Shown: piece after piece, positions 36,545-46,619 of the stretch
Layout of the letters: each line of letters begins with the position of its first letter
Numbering within the stretch: the first letter of the stretch is position 1
Assembly: GCF_004349245.1 (NCBI RefSeq)
Contig: NZ_SMLC01000007.1
Span: forward strand, 30,225 to 94,224
Direction: 5' to 3'
DNA: 64,000 nt
Origin: Actinomadura sp. 6K520
GTDB taxonomy: Bacteria > Actinomycetota > Actinomycetes > Streptosporangiales > Streptosporangiaceae
The notes under the pieces: generated by a model
What the model was told of the DNA's origin: nothing
Database searches by the model: none
Seen by the model: only the letters and a program-made list of their open reading frames with translations
Position numbers and translations under genes: made by a program

Positions 36545-37222
36545 TCAGGGGCGGAAGTCCTCGGCTTTCTCGGTCCTGATTGCTTCGGCGCTCTGGGTGT
36601 CCTCGGCCTCGACGGTGTGTGCTTCGGCCAGGACCCGGTCGATGCTGACGGCTGGGATCACGACTGCGCCGGCGGTGTCGGCGTAGATGTAGTCGCCTGG
36701 GGTGATCGTGACGCCGGCGATCTCGACGGCGACGTCCGCCGCGTAGGGCATCACGGTGTCCCCGCCCCACCGGGTCGCCTCGCCGCGGCACCAGGTGGAG
36801 AACCGGTAGCCGCGCAGTTGGGTGAAGTCGCGCAGTCGCCCGTCGGCGAGGATTCCCGCAATCTGCTGGTGGTCGCCGCGGCTGAGCTTGGTGCCGCCTC
36901 CGAGGGATGCGTCGGGGTAGCCGCCGCTGGAGAGCACCAGCACTCGTCCCTGCGGCTGTGCGCCGAGGGCCTGGTAGAACAGCTCGGCGAACCCGGTCTC
37001 GGATTGGGGCAGGTCGTCGCGGTAGGGCAGGTAGGCGAGGGTGGAGGCCGGCCCGAACAGTGGTCGAGCCGGGTCGGGGCTGGTCAGGGCGAGGATGTGT
37101 GCCCGGTGGCCGTGGACCCTGCCCATCGCGTCCACCAGTGCCGCGCACCCCAGCTCGGCGGCCTGGGTGGCGCGGTCGCGCGTGTTATCGGCGGCGCCGT
37201 CGCTCGTGTCGTCGTTGCTCAT
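36545..37222 (-). CDS. RraA-like family protein
   Basis: The 225-residue protein has the RraA/dimethylmenaquinone-methyltransferase-like fold: GCAALVDAMGRVHG, GRVLVLSSGGYPDASLGGG, GILADGRLRDFTQLR and YADTAGAVVIP. RraA itself inhibits RNase E, but many family members are metal-dependent 4-hydroxy-4-methyl-2-oxoglutarate or oxaloacetate aldolases; the DGRxRD region, with the phosphate/metal ligands, is kept here, so enzyme activity is plausible. A choice between the two cannot be made by sequence alone. Confidence 0.88.
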   Translation of the reverse strand: MSNDDTSDGAADNTRDRATQAAELGCAALVDAMGRVHGHRAHILALTSPDPARPLFGPASTLAYLPYRDDLPQSETGFAELFYQALGAQPQGRVLVLSSGGYPDASLGGGTKLSRGDHQQIAGILADGRLRDFTQLRGYRFSTWCRGEATRWGGDTVMPYAADVAVEIAGVTITPGDYIYADTAGAVVIPAVSIDRVLAEAHTVEAEDTQSAEAIRTEKAEDFRP

Positions 37223-37312
37223 CGGTCTCGGCCTTCCGCGGTGGTAGGCGGGTGGTGGTGCTGCTCGGCGTCGTCGCGCCGGCCATGGGGGGCAGGTAAC
37301 GCCCGTGTGGGT

Positions 37313-37789
37313 CTACTGTCCGGAGTCGGCTGGCGGGTCGGCGAAGACTCCTTCGAGCATGCCGGTGGCCTGGCCGATCTCGATCAGGTAGCCGTCGGGG
37401 TCGCGCATATAGCAGCGGAGCTCGGCCTTTCGGTCCAGGGGTTCGGTGAGGAACTCGGCGCCCTTGGCGGTGGCCTGGGCGTAGAACGCGCCGATGTCGG
37501 CGACGCGGACGTTGAGAAAGCTGGACACGGTGTCGCCGGGCTGCGGGGCGGCTGGGGCGGCCAGGCTGATGTCCGGCTTGTCCGGGGTGGGGCCGCCGCC
37601 GGGGTTCATGATGATCCAGCTGTTGGCGATCTTCACGATCCCCGGGTTCTCGGCCAACACCACCTCGCCGCCGAAGATGTCGGCGTAGAAGTCCCGGGAG
37701 GTGGCTACGTCGCGGACGGTGAGGAAGTGCGTGAGGATCAGCCCCTCGACGGGGGCGGGCAGGTTGTCATGGGTTGCTGGGGTGGCCAT
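37313..37789 (-). CDS. VOC (glyoxalase-like) protein
   Basis: The 158-residue protein starts ATPATHDNLPAPVEGLILTH and has the vicinal-oxygen-chelate repeat: LTHFLTVRDVATSRDFYADIFGGEVVL and CYMRDPDGYLIEIGQATGM, with metal-site candidates His near 20 and Glu in YLIEIGQ. The ATG at 37789 has GGAG 7 nt upstream, better placed than the ATG two codons before it. Possible roles are dioxygenase, glyoxalase or resistance protein; the substrate is unknown. Confidence 0.9.
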   Translation of the reverse strand: MATPATHDNLPAPVEGLILTHFLTVRDVATSRDFYADIFGGEVVLAENPGIVKIANSWIIMNPGGGPTPDKPDISLAAPAAPQPGDTVSSFLNVRVADIGAFYAQATAKGAEFLTEPLDRKAELRCYMRDPDGYLIEIGQATGMLEGVFADPPADSGQ

Positions 37790-37902
37790 CAGCATGCTCC
37801 TTTGCTTTCGGTGTCGTCGTACCCATGGTCGTGCTCCTGTTGCGTGGTGGATGGGGGGTGCGCGGCGCAGATGTCCGGGCCTGCCATGTCGAGCGGATCG
37901 GG

Positions 37903-38856
37903 TCAGTGTTGCCGCTGTTGGTCCTGCCACCGGGTGGGTTCGTCCTCAAGGCTGGCTCGGTCCCAGTTGGCGCGCTCGGCGGCGGCCTCGTAGGTGCTGT
38001 GCAGGAACTCCAGCAGCGCCTGGTCGGGGTCCTCGGCGGTGCGCACCGCTTCGTAGGGCAGCAGGAACTGGCCGTTCGCGGTGCTGTAGTAGGCCGCCTC
38101 GGGTCCGACCCGGTAGTCGGCGAACCCGTCGGGTTCGGGGTAGGCGTAGGCGTAGAAGGCGCCCTCCTCTCCTCCGCCGGGCCAGAAGCCGCAGCTGCTC
38201 AGCTCACGTGAGTAGCCCTCCACCATCACCCAGTCCCCGCAGTTGGGGGCTCCGCCGGGATGCTCGGGCGCCGGCCGCCCGGAGAACCGGGTGCAGGCCA
38301 GGTCCATCGCGCCCCAGAAGAAGTGCACGGGGCTGACCTTCCCGACGAAGTGGGATCGGAACTCGCCGAACACCCGGTTGGCCTGGATCAACTGACCCCA
38401 GAACAGGCGCGCGGCCTCGGGGTCGTAGGAGGTGTACTCGGTGTCCTCGGCGAACGGGATCGCCGGGTCGACCTCGTTGGGACGGTCCTGGATCTCGACC
38501 TGGATGCCCAGCCGGCTCAGCGCCGCCAGAGTCTCCCGGTGGAACTGGGCCACCGGCTTCGGCTCGAGCCGGACGGTCTCGGCGCCTCCGTCGCTCCTGC
38601 GGACGGCCAGCCGGTGGCCGACGAAGTCGAACTCGATCTCGAAGAGGCCGTTGCCGTCGGGGATGCTGCCGGTGGTCAGGCCCCGCGGGGTGACGTACAG
38701 GGTGACCTGCCACCAATGGTTGACCAGCGGTGCTCGCGACAGCCGGATCTTGCCGACGATCTGGGTCCACATGTGCAGGGTGTCGCGGGTCTCGGTCCAG
38801 TCATCGACCCGCAGCCGGGGCCACCCCCGTCCGGTCGCGGTGAGTCCCCTCGTCAT
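37903..38856 (-). CDS. DUF5996 family protein
   Basis: The 317-residue protein has the DUF5996 features: WPRLRVDDWTETRDTLHMWTQIVGKIRL at the start (WTQIVGK), NHWWQVTLYVTPRGLTT, FEIEFDFVGHRL, FFWGAMDLACTRFSGR and FYAYAYPEPDGF. No catalytic function is known for the family, which is common in actinobacteria and proteobacteria. It is soluble, with no signal peptide. It is upstream of and in the same direction as the VOC gene (114-nt gap), so the two may share a transcript. Confidence 0.9.
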   Translation of the reverse strand: MTRGLTATGRGWPRLRVDDWTETRDTLHMWTQIVGKIRLSRAPLVNHWWQVTLYVTPRGLTTGSIPDGNGLFEIEFDFVGHRLAVRRSDGGAETVRLEPKPVAQFHRETLAALSRLGIQVEIQDRPNEVDPAIPFAEDTEYTSYDPEAARLFWGQLIQANRVFGEFRSHFVGKVSPVHFFWGAMDLACTRFSGRPAPEHPGGAPNCGDWVMVEGYSRELSSCGFWPGGGEEGAFYAYAYPEPDGFADYRVGPEAAYYSTANGQFLLPYEAVRTAEDPDQALLEFLHSTYEAAAERANWDRASLEDEPTRWQDQQRQH

Positions 38857-39066
38857 GCTCGCACCTCCTGGTCGGCGGTTCGTCTCAGTGGTGATGCTGC
38901 TGCGCAGGGCGGACGCTTCGCGTCGGTGAACGTCCCTGATGCCGACAGACCGGGGTGGTTAGGTAGGTGGGACTGATCGGGTGGTCAGCCGGCTTGCGGG
39001 GACCCGTTGCCCGGTGGCGACGGCGACCCGGGGTCCTCGACCAGGCTTGCCGCGTGTCGACGGCCT

Positions 39067-41823
39067 TCAGGTGAGCCGCAGGTCTTTCAGCTGTCGACGC
39101 GAGGTGATGTCGAGCTTGCGGAAGATGTTGCGCAGGTGGGCTTCGATCGTGCGGGGACTGAGGAACAGCTGCGCGGCCACTTCGCGCGAGGTCGCCCCGG
39201 TGGCCACCAGCCGCGCGATCTGCAGCTCATGCGGGGTGAGGGCGTCGGTGGGCTGGGCGGTGCGTTTGCGCGGGTGCTCGCCGGCGGCGCGCAGCTCACG
39301 GGCGGCGCGGGCGGCGAACGCCTCCGCCCCCATGTTCACCAGGAGCTCATGCGCGATGCGGAGCTGCTCGCGGGCGTCCTGGCGTCGGCGTTCCCGGCGC
39401 AGCCACTCGCCGTAGACGAGGTGGGTGCGGGCGAGATGGCCGACCATCGTGCTGGCGCCGAGTTGTCCGATCCCCTCGAGATAGTGCTCCTCGGCGGCGG
39501 GACCCGCCGTGATCAGGGCTCGCGACCGGGCCGCGAGGCCCAGCGCCCACGGGGTGCCGTTGGCGCGGGTTCTCGAGCTGAGCTCGTCCATCGCGCCAAT
39601 GGCATGCTCCGGCCGACCGGCACGGCACGCCGCCTCGATGAACTCCGGTAGCGCCAGGTTGCTGTGGCTCAGCTCGTCGGACTCGCACGCGCGCGCCGCA
39701 GCCTCCTGCGCCGCGGGGTAGTCGCCCAGACCGTTGTGCAGCACCGCCAACGCGTACTGCGCGAGGGAGGTCTCGGTGCCGCGCTCACGGTCGGCGGCGT
39801 CCCGGACGATGGCCGTGTGGACCTCGGCGGTCTCGTCCCGACGGCCGCGCCAGGCAGCCAGGATGAGCTGTGCGTGGAGCAGGGGGACGGCCCCGGTCGC
39901 GGCCGCGATCGCGGCCTGTTCGGCGGCCAGCTCACCCGCGCGCTCGAGCTCGCCGCCGAGCGTCATCGCGACGGACTGGAACAGGAGCGCGGCGGGAAGC
40001 GTGACCAGCGCACCGGCCTCGCGGGCGAGCCGTACGTGGCGCGCGGCCAACACGTGGAGGCTCTCATCGTCGAAGAGCGCGGTCGCGGTTCGGCCGGCAT
40101 GCCACAGCCAGCGGCGATCTTCGACACCGTTCGTGCCGCCGGCGCCGGGCTCGTGATCGCGAAACGCCTCCAGTGCGCGGCGCAATCCGGGCACGCCCGC
40201 CTCGTAGCCCTGGGTGAAGGTCGTCACCAGGCCGTCGAGCAACAGGTCCGACGGTCCTGGAGGCCCAGGCGGGCGCGGTGCCGCGCGGGCGGCCTCGGCC
40301 ACCTCCCGCACGCCGTGCCCGGCGCCCCCGCCCGTGATGATCGCGGCATCGAGAGCGTGCAGGTACGTTTCACGGGCCAGCGCGGCGTCGAGCGGGGCGA
40401 GCATCGTCGCCGCATCCAGCAGAATCCCCGGAACTTCGATGCCGCGCGTGAGATGGAAGGCGATCTGGGCGCGCAGCAGCTCGAGGCGAGCGGCTTGCAG
40501 CGCGTCCGGAGGTCCGGCTGCGGCGATCGCCAGCAGCTCCAAGGCGGTCTCGGACGCACCGGCCTCGTGCTTGGCCTGCGCGGCCGCCAAAGCCCGGCTT
40601 GCTCGTGGAGCAGGCTCCGGACTCAACGCGGCCGCCTGCTGCAGGAACGCGGCCGCGGCAGCCGATCCGCCCCGGGCGCGCGCCCGGTCGGCCGAGCTCT
40701 CCAGCTCGGCAGCGGCCGCCTCATCGGTGCCCAGCACTGCCCGCGCGCGGTGCCAGGCGCGCCGGTCCGGGTCGGATCGCGGGTCGGTGGCGGCGGCCAG
40801 CGCGCCGTGCACGCGTCGACGGTCCGGCTCCGCGCGGGCCTGGTAGACCGCTGAGCGCACCAGCGGGTGCCGGAACCGCACCCGGCTGTCGATCTCCAGC
40901 AGTCCGGCCGCTTCCGCGGGTGCGGCCGCCGCGGGATCGATCCCCAGATCCTCGGCCGCGCGCCACAACGTGGCCGCGTCCCCGGTCGGCTCGGCGGCCG
41001 CGAGCAGGAGCAGCAACCGCGTCTCGGCCGGCAGGCCCTCCGAGCGGCGCCGGAAGCCGTCCTCGATGCGGCGCGGCACGCTCAGGGCGTCCGGCAGCTC
41101 GAAGCCGCCGGCCAGACGCATGGGCGGACCGCTCCGAGGCAGCTCCAACAGCGCGAGCGGGTTGCCGCGCGCCTCGGCGATTACCCGGTCGCGCACACCG
41201 TCATCGAGTGGTACCGGGACCGCAGCGGCCAACAGTGCCCGCGCGTCGCTCTCGGTCAGCCCGCTCAGCCGGAGCTCGGGCAATCCGGCGAACGAGCGGA
41301 GGTCGCCGTCGTCGGCGGGGTCGCGCAGCGAGAACAACAGCACCACTCGCTCGGCCGCCACCCGGCGCGCCACGAACGCCAGCACTTGCGCGGACGCCTC
41401 GTCAAGCCACTGTGCGTCGTCGACGACGCACAGCAGCGGCCTCTCCTCGGCGACCTCGGCCAGCAGGGTGAGGACGGCCAGCCCCACCAGGAACCGATCC
41501 GGCGCAGCACCGGCCTCCTGCCCGAACGCCACCCGCAGGGCGGTCTGCTGGGGCCCGGGCAATGCGTCCAGCCGTTCCAGGAGTGGCGTGCTCAACTGGT
41601 GGAGGGCTCCGAACACGAACTGCGTCTCGGCCTGCAGCCCAACCGAGCTCTCCACCCGGAACCCCGACTGGGCTGCGACAGCGCGGGCATGCTCAAGCAG
41701 GGCCGTCTTACCGGCACCCGCCTCGCCGAACACCGCGAGCGCCCCGCTTCGCCCGGCCCGCGCCTCGGCGAGCAGCCGCTCGACCGCCTCAAGTTCGGTG
41801 CGCCGGCCGACAAGGTCCACCAC
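39067..41823 (-). CDS. Large AAA-LuxR transcriptional regulator, copy 2
   Basis: The 918-residue regulator begins VVDLVGRRTELEAVERLLAE at a GTG with GGAGAGG 5 nt upstream; a longer frame reaches 41943 with unrelated residues. It has Walker A (GEAGAGKTALL), Walker B (LLCVVDDAQWLDEAS), TPR-like repeats, and a C-terminal LuxR HTH (LTPHELQIARLVATGATSRE, LSPRTIEAHLRNIFRKLDI). It is similar to copy 1 (31739-34471) from end to end. Divergent from the intact ABC exporter genes at 42105, which it probably controls. Confidence 0.92.
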   Translation of the reverse strand: MVDLVGRRTELEAVERLLAEARAGRSGALAVFGEAGAGKTALLEHARAVAAQSGFRVESSVGLQAETQFVFGALHQLSTPLLERLDALPGPQQTALRVAFGQEAGAAPDRFLVGLAVLTLLAEVAEERPLLCVVDDAQWLDEASAQVLAFVARRVAAERVVLLFSLRDPADDGDLRSFAGLPELRLSGLTESDARALLAAAVPVPLDDGVRDRVIAEARGNPLALLELPRSGPPMRLAGGFELPDALSVPRRIEDGFRRRSEGLPAETRLLLLLAAAEPTGDAATLWRAAEDLGIDPAAAAPAEAAGLLEIDSRVRFRHPLVRSAVYQARAEPDRRRVHGALAAATDPRSDPDRRAWHRARAVLGTDEAAAAELESSADRARARGGSAAAAAFLQQAAALSPEPAPRASRALAAAQAKHEAGASETALELLAIAAAGPPDALQAARLELLRAQIAFHLTRGIEVPGILLDAATMLAPLDAALARETYLHALDAAIITGGGAGHGVREVAEAARAAPRPPGPPGPSDLLLDGLVTTFTQGYEAGVPGLRRALEAFRDHEPGAGGTNGVEDRRWLWHAGRTATALFDDESLHVLAARHVRLAREAGALVTLPAALLFQSVAMTLGGELERAGELAAEQAAIAAATGAVPLLHAQLILAAWRGRRDETAEVHTAIVRDAADRERGTETSLAQYALAVLHNGLGDYPAAQEAAARACESDELSHSNLALPEFIEAACRAGRPEHAIGAMDELSSRTRANGTPWALGLAARSRALITAGPAAEEHYLEGIGQLGASTMVGHLARTHLVYGEWLRRERRRQDAREQLRIAHELLVNMGAEAFAARAARELRAAGEHPRKRTAQPTDALTPHELQIARLVATGATSREVAAQLFLSPRTIEAHLRNIFRKLDITSRRQLKDLRLT

Positions 41824-42104
41824 GCGTACCTCTCCATCCCGGCGCACAGGGACTACGTGATTGTCACCGATGCGAGCACTCGCTGTGAGGCCCGGCTCCG
41901 GTGCTGAGCGGGACCCACCGGGCACGACATCAGGGATTTCCACCGATGCGAGGGCACCCGATCATGCCCGAGCCTGATGGTACCGCGGCGAGACCAGGGC
42001 TGACCGGTTCGCCAAGCCCCTCCGGCCCGGGAGTGGGGCTCCTCGACCGAGGAGTGGGCTCACCCGCGAGCCACCGGCGACCGTGAAACGAAAGGGACGG
42101 CTTC

Positions 42105-43016
42105 ATGCCCGCATCGCACGTGATCGACGTCGAACGTCTCACCGTCACCTACGGTGACTTCGCCGCCGTCCGTGACCTCTCCTTCCAGGTGGAGCCCGGT
42201 GAGCTCTACGCGCTGCTCGGTACGAACGGTGCGGGGAAGACGTCCACCCTGGAGGTCGTCGAAGGTCACCGTCGGGCCACCTCGGGCACGGTGCGGATCT
42301 TCGGGGGGAGCCCACGGGATCGGCGCGCGGTGCGCCCACGCATGGGCATCATGCTGCAGGAGAGCGGCTTCTCCCCGGACCTGACGGTGCGGGAGTCGGT
42401 GGGCCTGGTCGGCAGGCTGAGCGGACGGCGCGACAACGTCGACCGTGTGCTCGGCATCGCCGGCCTCTCCCGCAAGGCCGCGACCCGGGTGTCCCAGCTG
42501 TCAGGTGGCGAGAAGCGTCGTCTGGACTTCGCCACAGCCGTCTACGGCGGACCCGACCTCGTGATCCTCGACGAGCCCACGACGGGCCTGGACATCCAGT
42601 CCCGTGACTCGCTCTGGGCGGCCGTGGACAGATTGCGAGACGAGGGATCCACGGTCGTGCTCACCACCCACTACCTCGAGGAAGCCCAGCAGCGCGCCGA
42701 CCGCATCGGACTCATGCACGAGGGCGCGCTGCGGCAGGAGGGCACGGTCGCCGAGCTCACCCAGTCCCTTCCCGCGGTCATCCGGTTCGCACTTCCGCCC
42801 GGCGCGCCCGAGCCGCCGACCGTGGGTGCGCTTAACGGGGCGTTCCACATCGAGACCTTCAACCTGCAGGACGACCTGTACCGGCTGCTGGAGTGGGCAC
42901 ACGACAACGGGGTCGACCTGCGCGAGCTCGAAGCCGGCCCGACCCGGCTCGACGACGTCTTCCGCGCCCTCGACTCCGCGGAGCCCACGAGTCGGTCGAC
43001 CACACGAACGGGATGA
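42105..43016 (+). CDS. ABC-2-type exporter ATPase
   Basis: The 303-residue protein has a complete DrrA-like ATPase: Walker A GTNGAGKT (39-46), Q-loop MGIMLQESGFSPDLTVRE, signature LSGGEKRRLDFA, Walker B LVILDEPTTGLD and switch His TTHYLEEA. A C-terminal extension (LEAGPTRLDDVFRAL) typical of drug-resistance exporters follows. It powers export through the permease encoded 31 nt downstream. AAAGGGACGG lies ahead of the ATG. Divergent from LuxR copy 2; a broken homologue lies at 31140-31475. Confidence 0.95.
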   Translation: MPASHVIDVERLTVTYGDFAAVRDLSFQVEPGELYALLGTNGAGKTSTLEVVEGHRRATSGTVRIFGGSPRDRRAVRPRMGIMLQESGFSPDLTVRESVGLVGRLSGRRDNVDRVLGIAGLSRKAATRVSQLSGGEKRRLDFATAVYGGPDLVILDEPTTGLDIQSRDSLWAAVDRLRDEGSTVVLTTHYLEEAQQRADRIGLMHEGALRQEGTVAELTQSLPAVIRFALPPGAPEPPTVGALNGAFHIETFNLQDDLYRLLEWAHDNGVDLRELEAGPTRLDDVFRALDSAEPTSRSTTRTG

Positions 43017-43047
43017 CGACACCCGTCGCCAAGAAGGGACAGCGGCC

Positions 43048-43767
43048 ATGCTCGAGATCGCTCGCAGCGAGCTGATCCAGATCTTCCGGAACCGGCTGGT
43101 CCTGGTGACCGGTCTGCTCATCCCGGTTGCTGTCAGCGGGTTCTTCGTCTACCGACACGAGATCTTCGCCGATGGCGCGAGCCTCGGCTACATCGCGGCG
43201 ATAGTGGTGTTCACCGTGATGGCGTTCGGGCTCTACACCACGGCGGTGACGACCTTGGCCTCACGCAGGCAGAACCTCTTCCTCAAGCGGCTGCGCTCCA
43301 CCGCCGCAGGGGACGCCGACATCCTCATCGGGATGGTCCTGCCCGTCACGGTGATCGCGCTCGTCCAGGTCGTCGTGATCCTGGCCGTGTTCGGCGCGGT
43401 CGCGGGCAGCCCCACCCAGATCCCGCTGCTGGCGGTGGCGATCCTGGCGACCCTGGCCATGATGGTCGGGCTGGCGCTGGCCACTGCCGGGCTCACGAGC
43501 TCCCCCGAGCACGCACAGGTGACCACCTTGCCCGTGAGCCTGGGAGTCGTCGCCATCGCGAGCTGGGTCGGCATCACCGGCACCGAGGGGCTCACCCTGC
43601 TGAAGCGGGCACTCCCGGGCGGCGCCGCCACCGAGCTGGTCGTGGATGCCTGGAACGGGGGCACCGCACTCGCCGACTCGCTGCCCCTCTTGGTCCCCAC
43701 GCTGGCCTGGGTCGCCGTCGCTGTCGCATTGGCCTGCAAGCTCTTCCGCTGGGAGCCACGCCGATGA
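43048..43767 (+). CDS. ABC-2-type exporter permease
   Basis: The 239-residue membrane protein starts LEIARSELIQIFRNRLVLVTG and has six membrane segments, as usual for DrrB-like ABC-2 permeases, with the cytosolic loop SRRQNLFLKRLRSTAAGDADIL after the second helix. It works with the ATPase upstream to export an amphipathic compound or lipid. AAGGGA lies upstream of the ATG at 43048. The downstream gap (43768-43890) holds a weak ribosome site for the hydrolase gene. Confidence 0.9.
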   Translation: MLEIARSELIQIFRNRLVLVTGLLIPVAVSGFFVYRHEIFADGASLGYIAAIVVFTVMAFGLYTTAVTTLASRRQNLFLKRLRSTAAGDADILIGMVLPVTVIALVQVVVILAVFGAVAGSPTQIPLLAVAILATLAMMVGLALATAGLTSSPEHAQVTTLPVSLGVVAIASWVGITGTEGLTLLKRALPGGAATELVVDAWNGGTALADSLPLLVPTLAWVAVAVALACKLFRWEPRR

Positions 43768-44730
<963 letters not shown>

Positions 44731-44733
44731 CCG

Positions 44734-45192
44734 ATGACCAGACAGATCAACATCACACAACGGGTCGAGGCAGCGGGTGCGGCCCTCATCGCCCTCGTCG
44801 CGGTCGTCATGCTGTATCCCGAATGGTGGTGGGTGATTCTTGCGGCGTTTCTCGCGTTCGACCTCTCGATGCTGGGATACGCGCGATCGACCGCCGCCGG
44901 CGCCACGACCTACAACGCGGTCCACAACTACGCGTTCCCGGCCTTGGCGGGGTTGGTCGCGCTCGCCACCGAGCCGGTGTCCCCGGGTACTTCGACGGCA
45001 GCCGGAGTGCTCGCCTGCGCGTGGGCCTTCCACGTCGGCGTCGACCGCGCCCTGGGGTACGGACTGAAGCTGCCGGACTCTTTCAGGAACACCCATCTCG
45101 GAGAGATCGGCAAGAACCCGAAACGCACGGCTGACGAGGACGGGGGGTGCGCAGGCGGTAGCGACGACCCGAGGCGCTTGCCATCGAAGTGA
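44734..45192 (+). CDS. DUF4260 membrane protein
   Basis: The 152-residue protein has about three or four membrane helices and the DUF4260 features QRVEAAGAALIALVAVVMLY, WWWVILAAFLAFDLSMLGYA, NAVHNYAFPAL and AWAFHVGVDRALGYGLKLP. It starts 3 nt after the haloperoxidase stop, so the two are probably cotranslated. The function of the family is unknown; its hydrophobicity and the neighbouring peroxidase suggest a membrane redox or stress role, which is inference only. Confidence 0.9.
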   Translation: MTRQINITQRVEAAGAALIALVAVVMLYPEWWWVILAAFLAFDLSMLGYARSTAAGATTYNAVHNYAFPALAGLVALATEPVSPGTSTAAGVLACAWAFHVGVDRALGYGLKLPDSFRNTHLGEIGKNPKRTADEDGGCAGGSDDPRRLPSK

Positions 45193-45515
45193 CGCGGACC
45201 GCTTTCGCGATCGCCGCCGATGACCTGACGCGCTCAGATTACGACCGTCACCGCCCAAGACGATGCGGCCCTGGTCGAGTCCTACCTGGCCCCCCGCCCC
45301 ATTCCGCTCCGACTACCGCAGACCTGCCGATGGGAAGGCAAAGGACTGAAGTGCGCCCGGTCCAGGTCGCCTGAGTCCACGCTGAACACAGCCTCGTGAG
45401 GACCGCGGGAGCGCGCAGTGGACCGTGGCAGAACGCCACAGGGCCAGCGCGCTCCCGCGGTCCCGCGCAGCCAAGGCGTCCCCTTACGCAGGCCACCGCG
45501 GATGCCCATCAATGC
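45193..45515. other. Non-coding region with a long inverted repeat
   Basis: No gene is supported in these 323 bases; short frames in the first half are broken. The main feature is the long hairpin at 45400-45463. Confidence 0.5.
45400..45463. repeat. 17-bp inverted repeat with nested hairpin
   Basis: Perfect 17-bp arms (45400-45416 with 45447-45463) enclose a 30-nt loop that itself holds the small hairpin GTGGC-AGAAC-GCCAC. It lies between convergent genes (DUF4260 and the lipoprotein), so it could act as a bidirectional terminator, but the arm length and two-level structure are unusual. Confidence 0.75.
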
Positions 45516-46271
45516 TCATCTGAGAACTCGAACGGAATAGAAGACGAAGCATCCGAACAGGCACGACAATCCGTAGGCAATATTTCGCCCGGTGTCACCA
45601 AAGAAGACATAGAAGCACGCCGCGAATACGCAAACCAAGACAAGTACGATGTCCAGAATTCCCAGGATGAGTGCGAGCAAAAGCCGGATCAGGAACCAAA
45701 CGAAGCCCAGGCCGTACCACTTCCCCATGGTCGAGTCGTCGTAGGCCCATCGACTCAAAGCCAGCGGACTGTAGAACCCATCATCCCAGTAGCGCTGCCA
45801 CCTGTCGATTCCTTGATTCAGCAGATTGGGCGAGGCTTCCTCGGCCGTCACCTGAGCAGGTTTGAACTCGATGCTCTTTACCTGAGCCTGCGTGACGTCG
45901 ATCCTCACCGTACGGTCATGAACCTGGATCTTCGTCGTACCGTCCAGGGTGGCCTCGAACTCACCGGCGTGGCCACCAAGATCGTAAATCTCGTCGAAGC
46001 CGGCGGACCGGTCACGGAGCACCACACGAATGGCATCGGCGGGCGGCTTTGGCAGGGTGTATTTGGCACCGATCGAGAACTCCCCCAGGGGCGTCACCAC
46101 CGACTTGTCTCCGGAGACGACCAACCCGCTTCCGGGGCTATAGCTGATCTTGAACGGAAGAAACGTCGGCTTGTACGACCCTTGGGCGCTGCCACCGCTT
46201 CCACATCCTGTCAGGCCAACGAGAACCACGATCAGCAGCGGTGCGATGACGAGCCCGACACGGCGAGTCAT
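45516..46271 (-). CDS. Hypothetical lipoprotein with two C-terminal membrane helices
   Basis: The 251-residue protein starts TRRVGLVIAPLLIVVLVGLTGC, a lipoprotein signal with lipobox LTGC. It has an extracytoplasmic beta-rich part (FKISYSPGSGLVVSGDKS, IRVVLRDRSAGFDEIYDL) and two adjacent membrane helices near the C-terminus (WFLIRLLLALILGILDIVLV and AACFYVFFGDT). I do not recognise the family. I chose the ATG at 46271 because the frame upstream to 46421 lacks the signal pattern. Its codon use is AT-richer than its neighbours, which hints at recent acquisition. Confidence 0.7.
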   Translation of the reverse strand: MTRRVGLVIAPLLIVVLVGLTGCGSGGSAQGSYKPTFLPFKISYSPGSGLVVSGDKSVVTPLGEFSIGAKYTLPKPPADAIRVVLRDRSAGFDEIYDLGGHAGEFEATLDGTTKIQVHDRTVRIDVTQAQVKSIEFKPAQVTAEEASPNLLNQGIDRWQRYWDDGFYSPLALSRWAYDDSTMGKWYGLGFVWFLIRLLLALILGILDIVLVLVCVFAACFYVFFGDTGRNIAYGLSCLFGCFVFYSVRVLR

Positions 46272-46619
46272 ATCGCCGGAGCCTACGGCGAACTGCCACA
46301 GGAGACCATGGCATATGACACAAACGCGAACCCCCTCGGATGCGGGACATCTCAAAGCACCCGAGCTGAATGCTTTACCATGCCCGGCCGAACCGGCCAG
46401 GTCGGTCATCCTCAACGTCACTGTGAAGAAGATCCCCCTCGCCCTGCTTACGACTCGTTCGTCCTTGTGTCACACGGGGTCTGGCAGGGAGGAAACCAAG
46501 CAGGGGCACTCCAGGTTCGGCCAACCGGCCTGAGCGCCGTATTTAACCGTCGTCTCAGGTTCGCTCGGTAGGAAGCAGGCGTCAGATCAGCGATGTAGCC
46601 CGTATGTAGGAGGCCAGTG
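46272..46619. other. Divergent promoter region, no gene
   Basis: These 348 bases between the lipoprotein and MMPL genes contain no supported reading frame. They are AT-richer around 46300-46400, and AGGAGG near 46608-46613 is the ribosome site of the MMPL gene. Confidence 0.45.
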
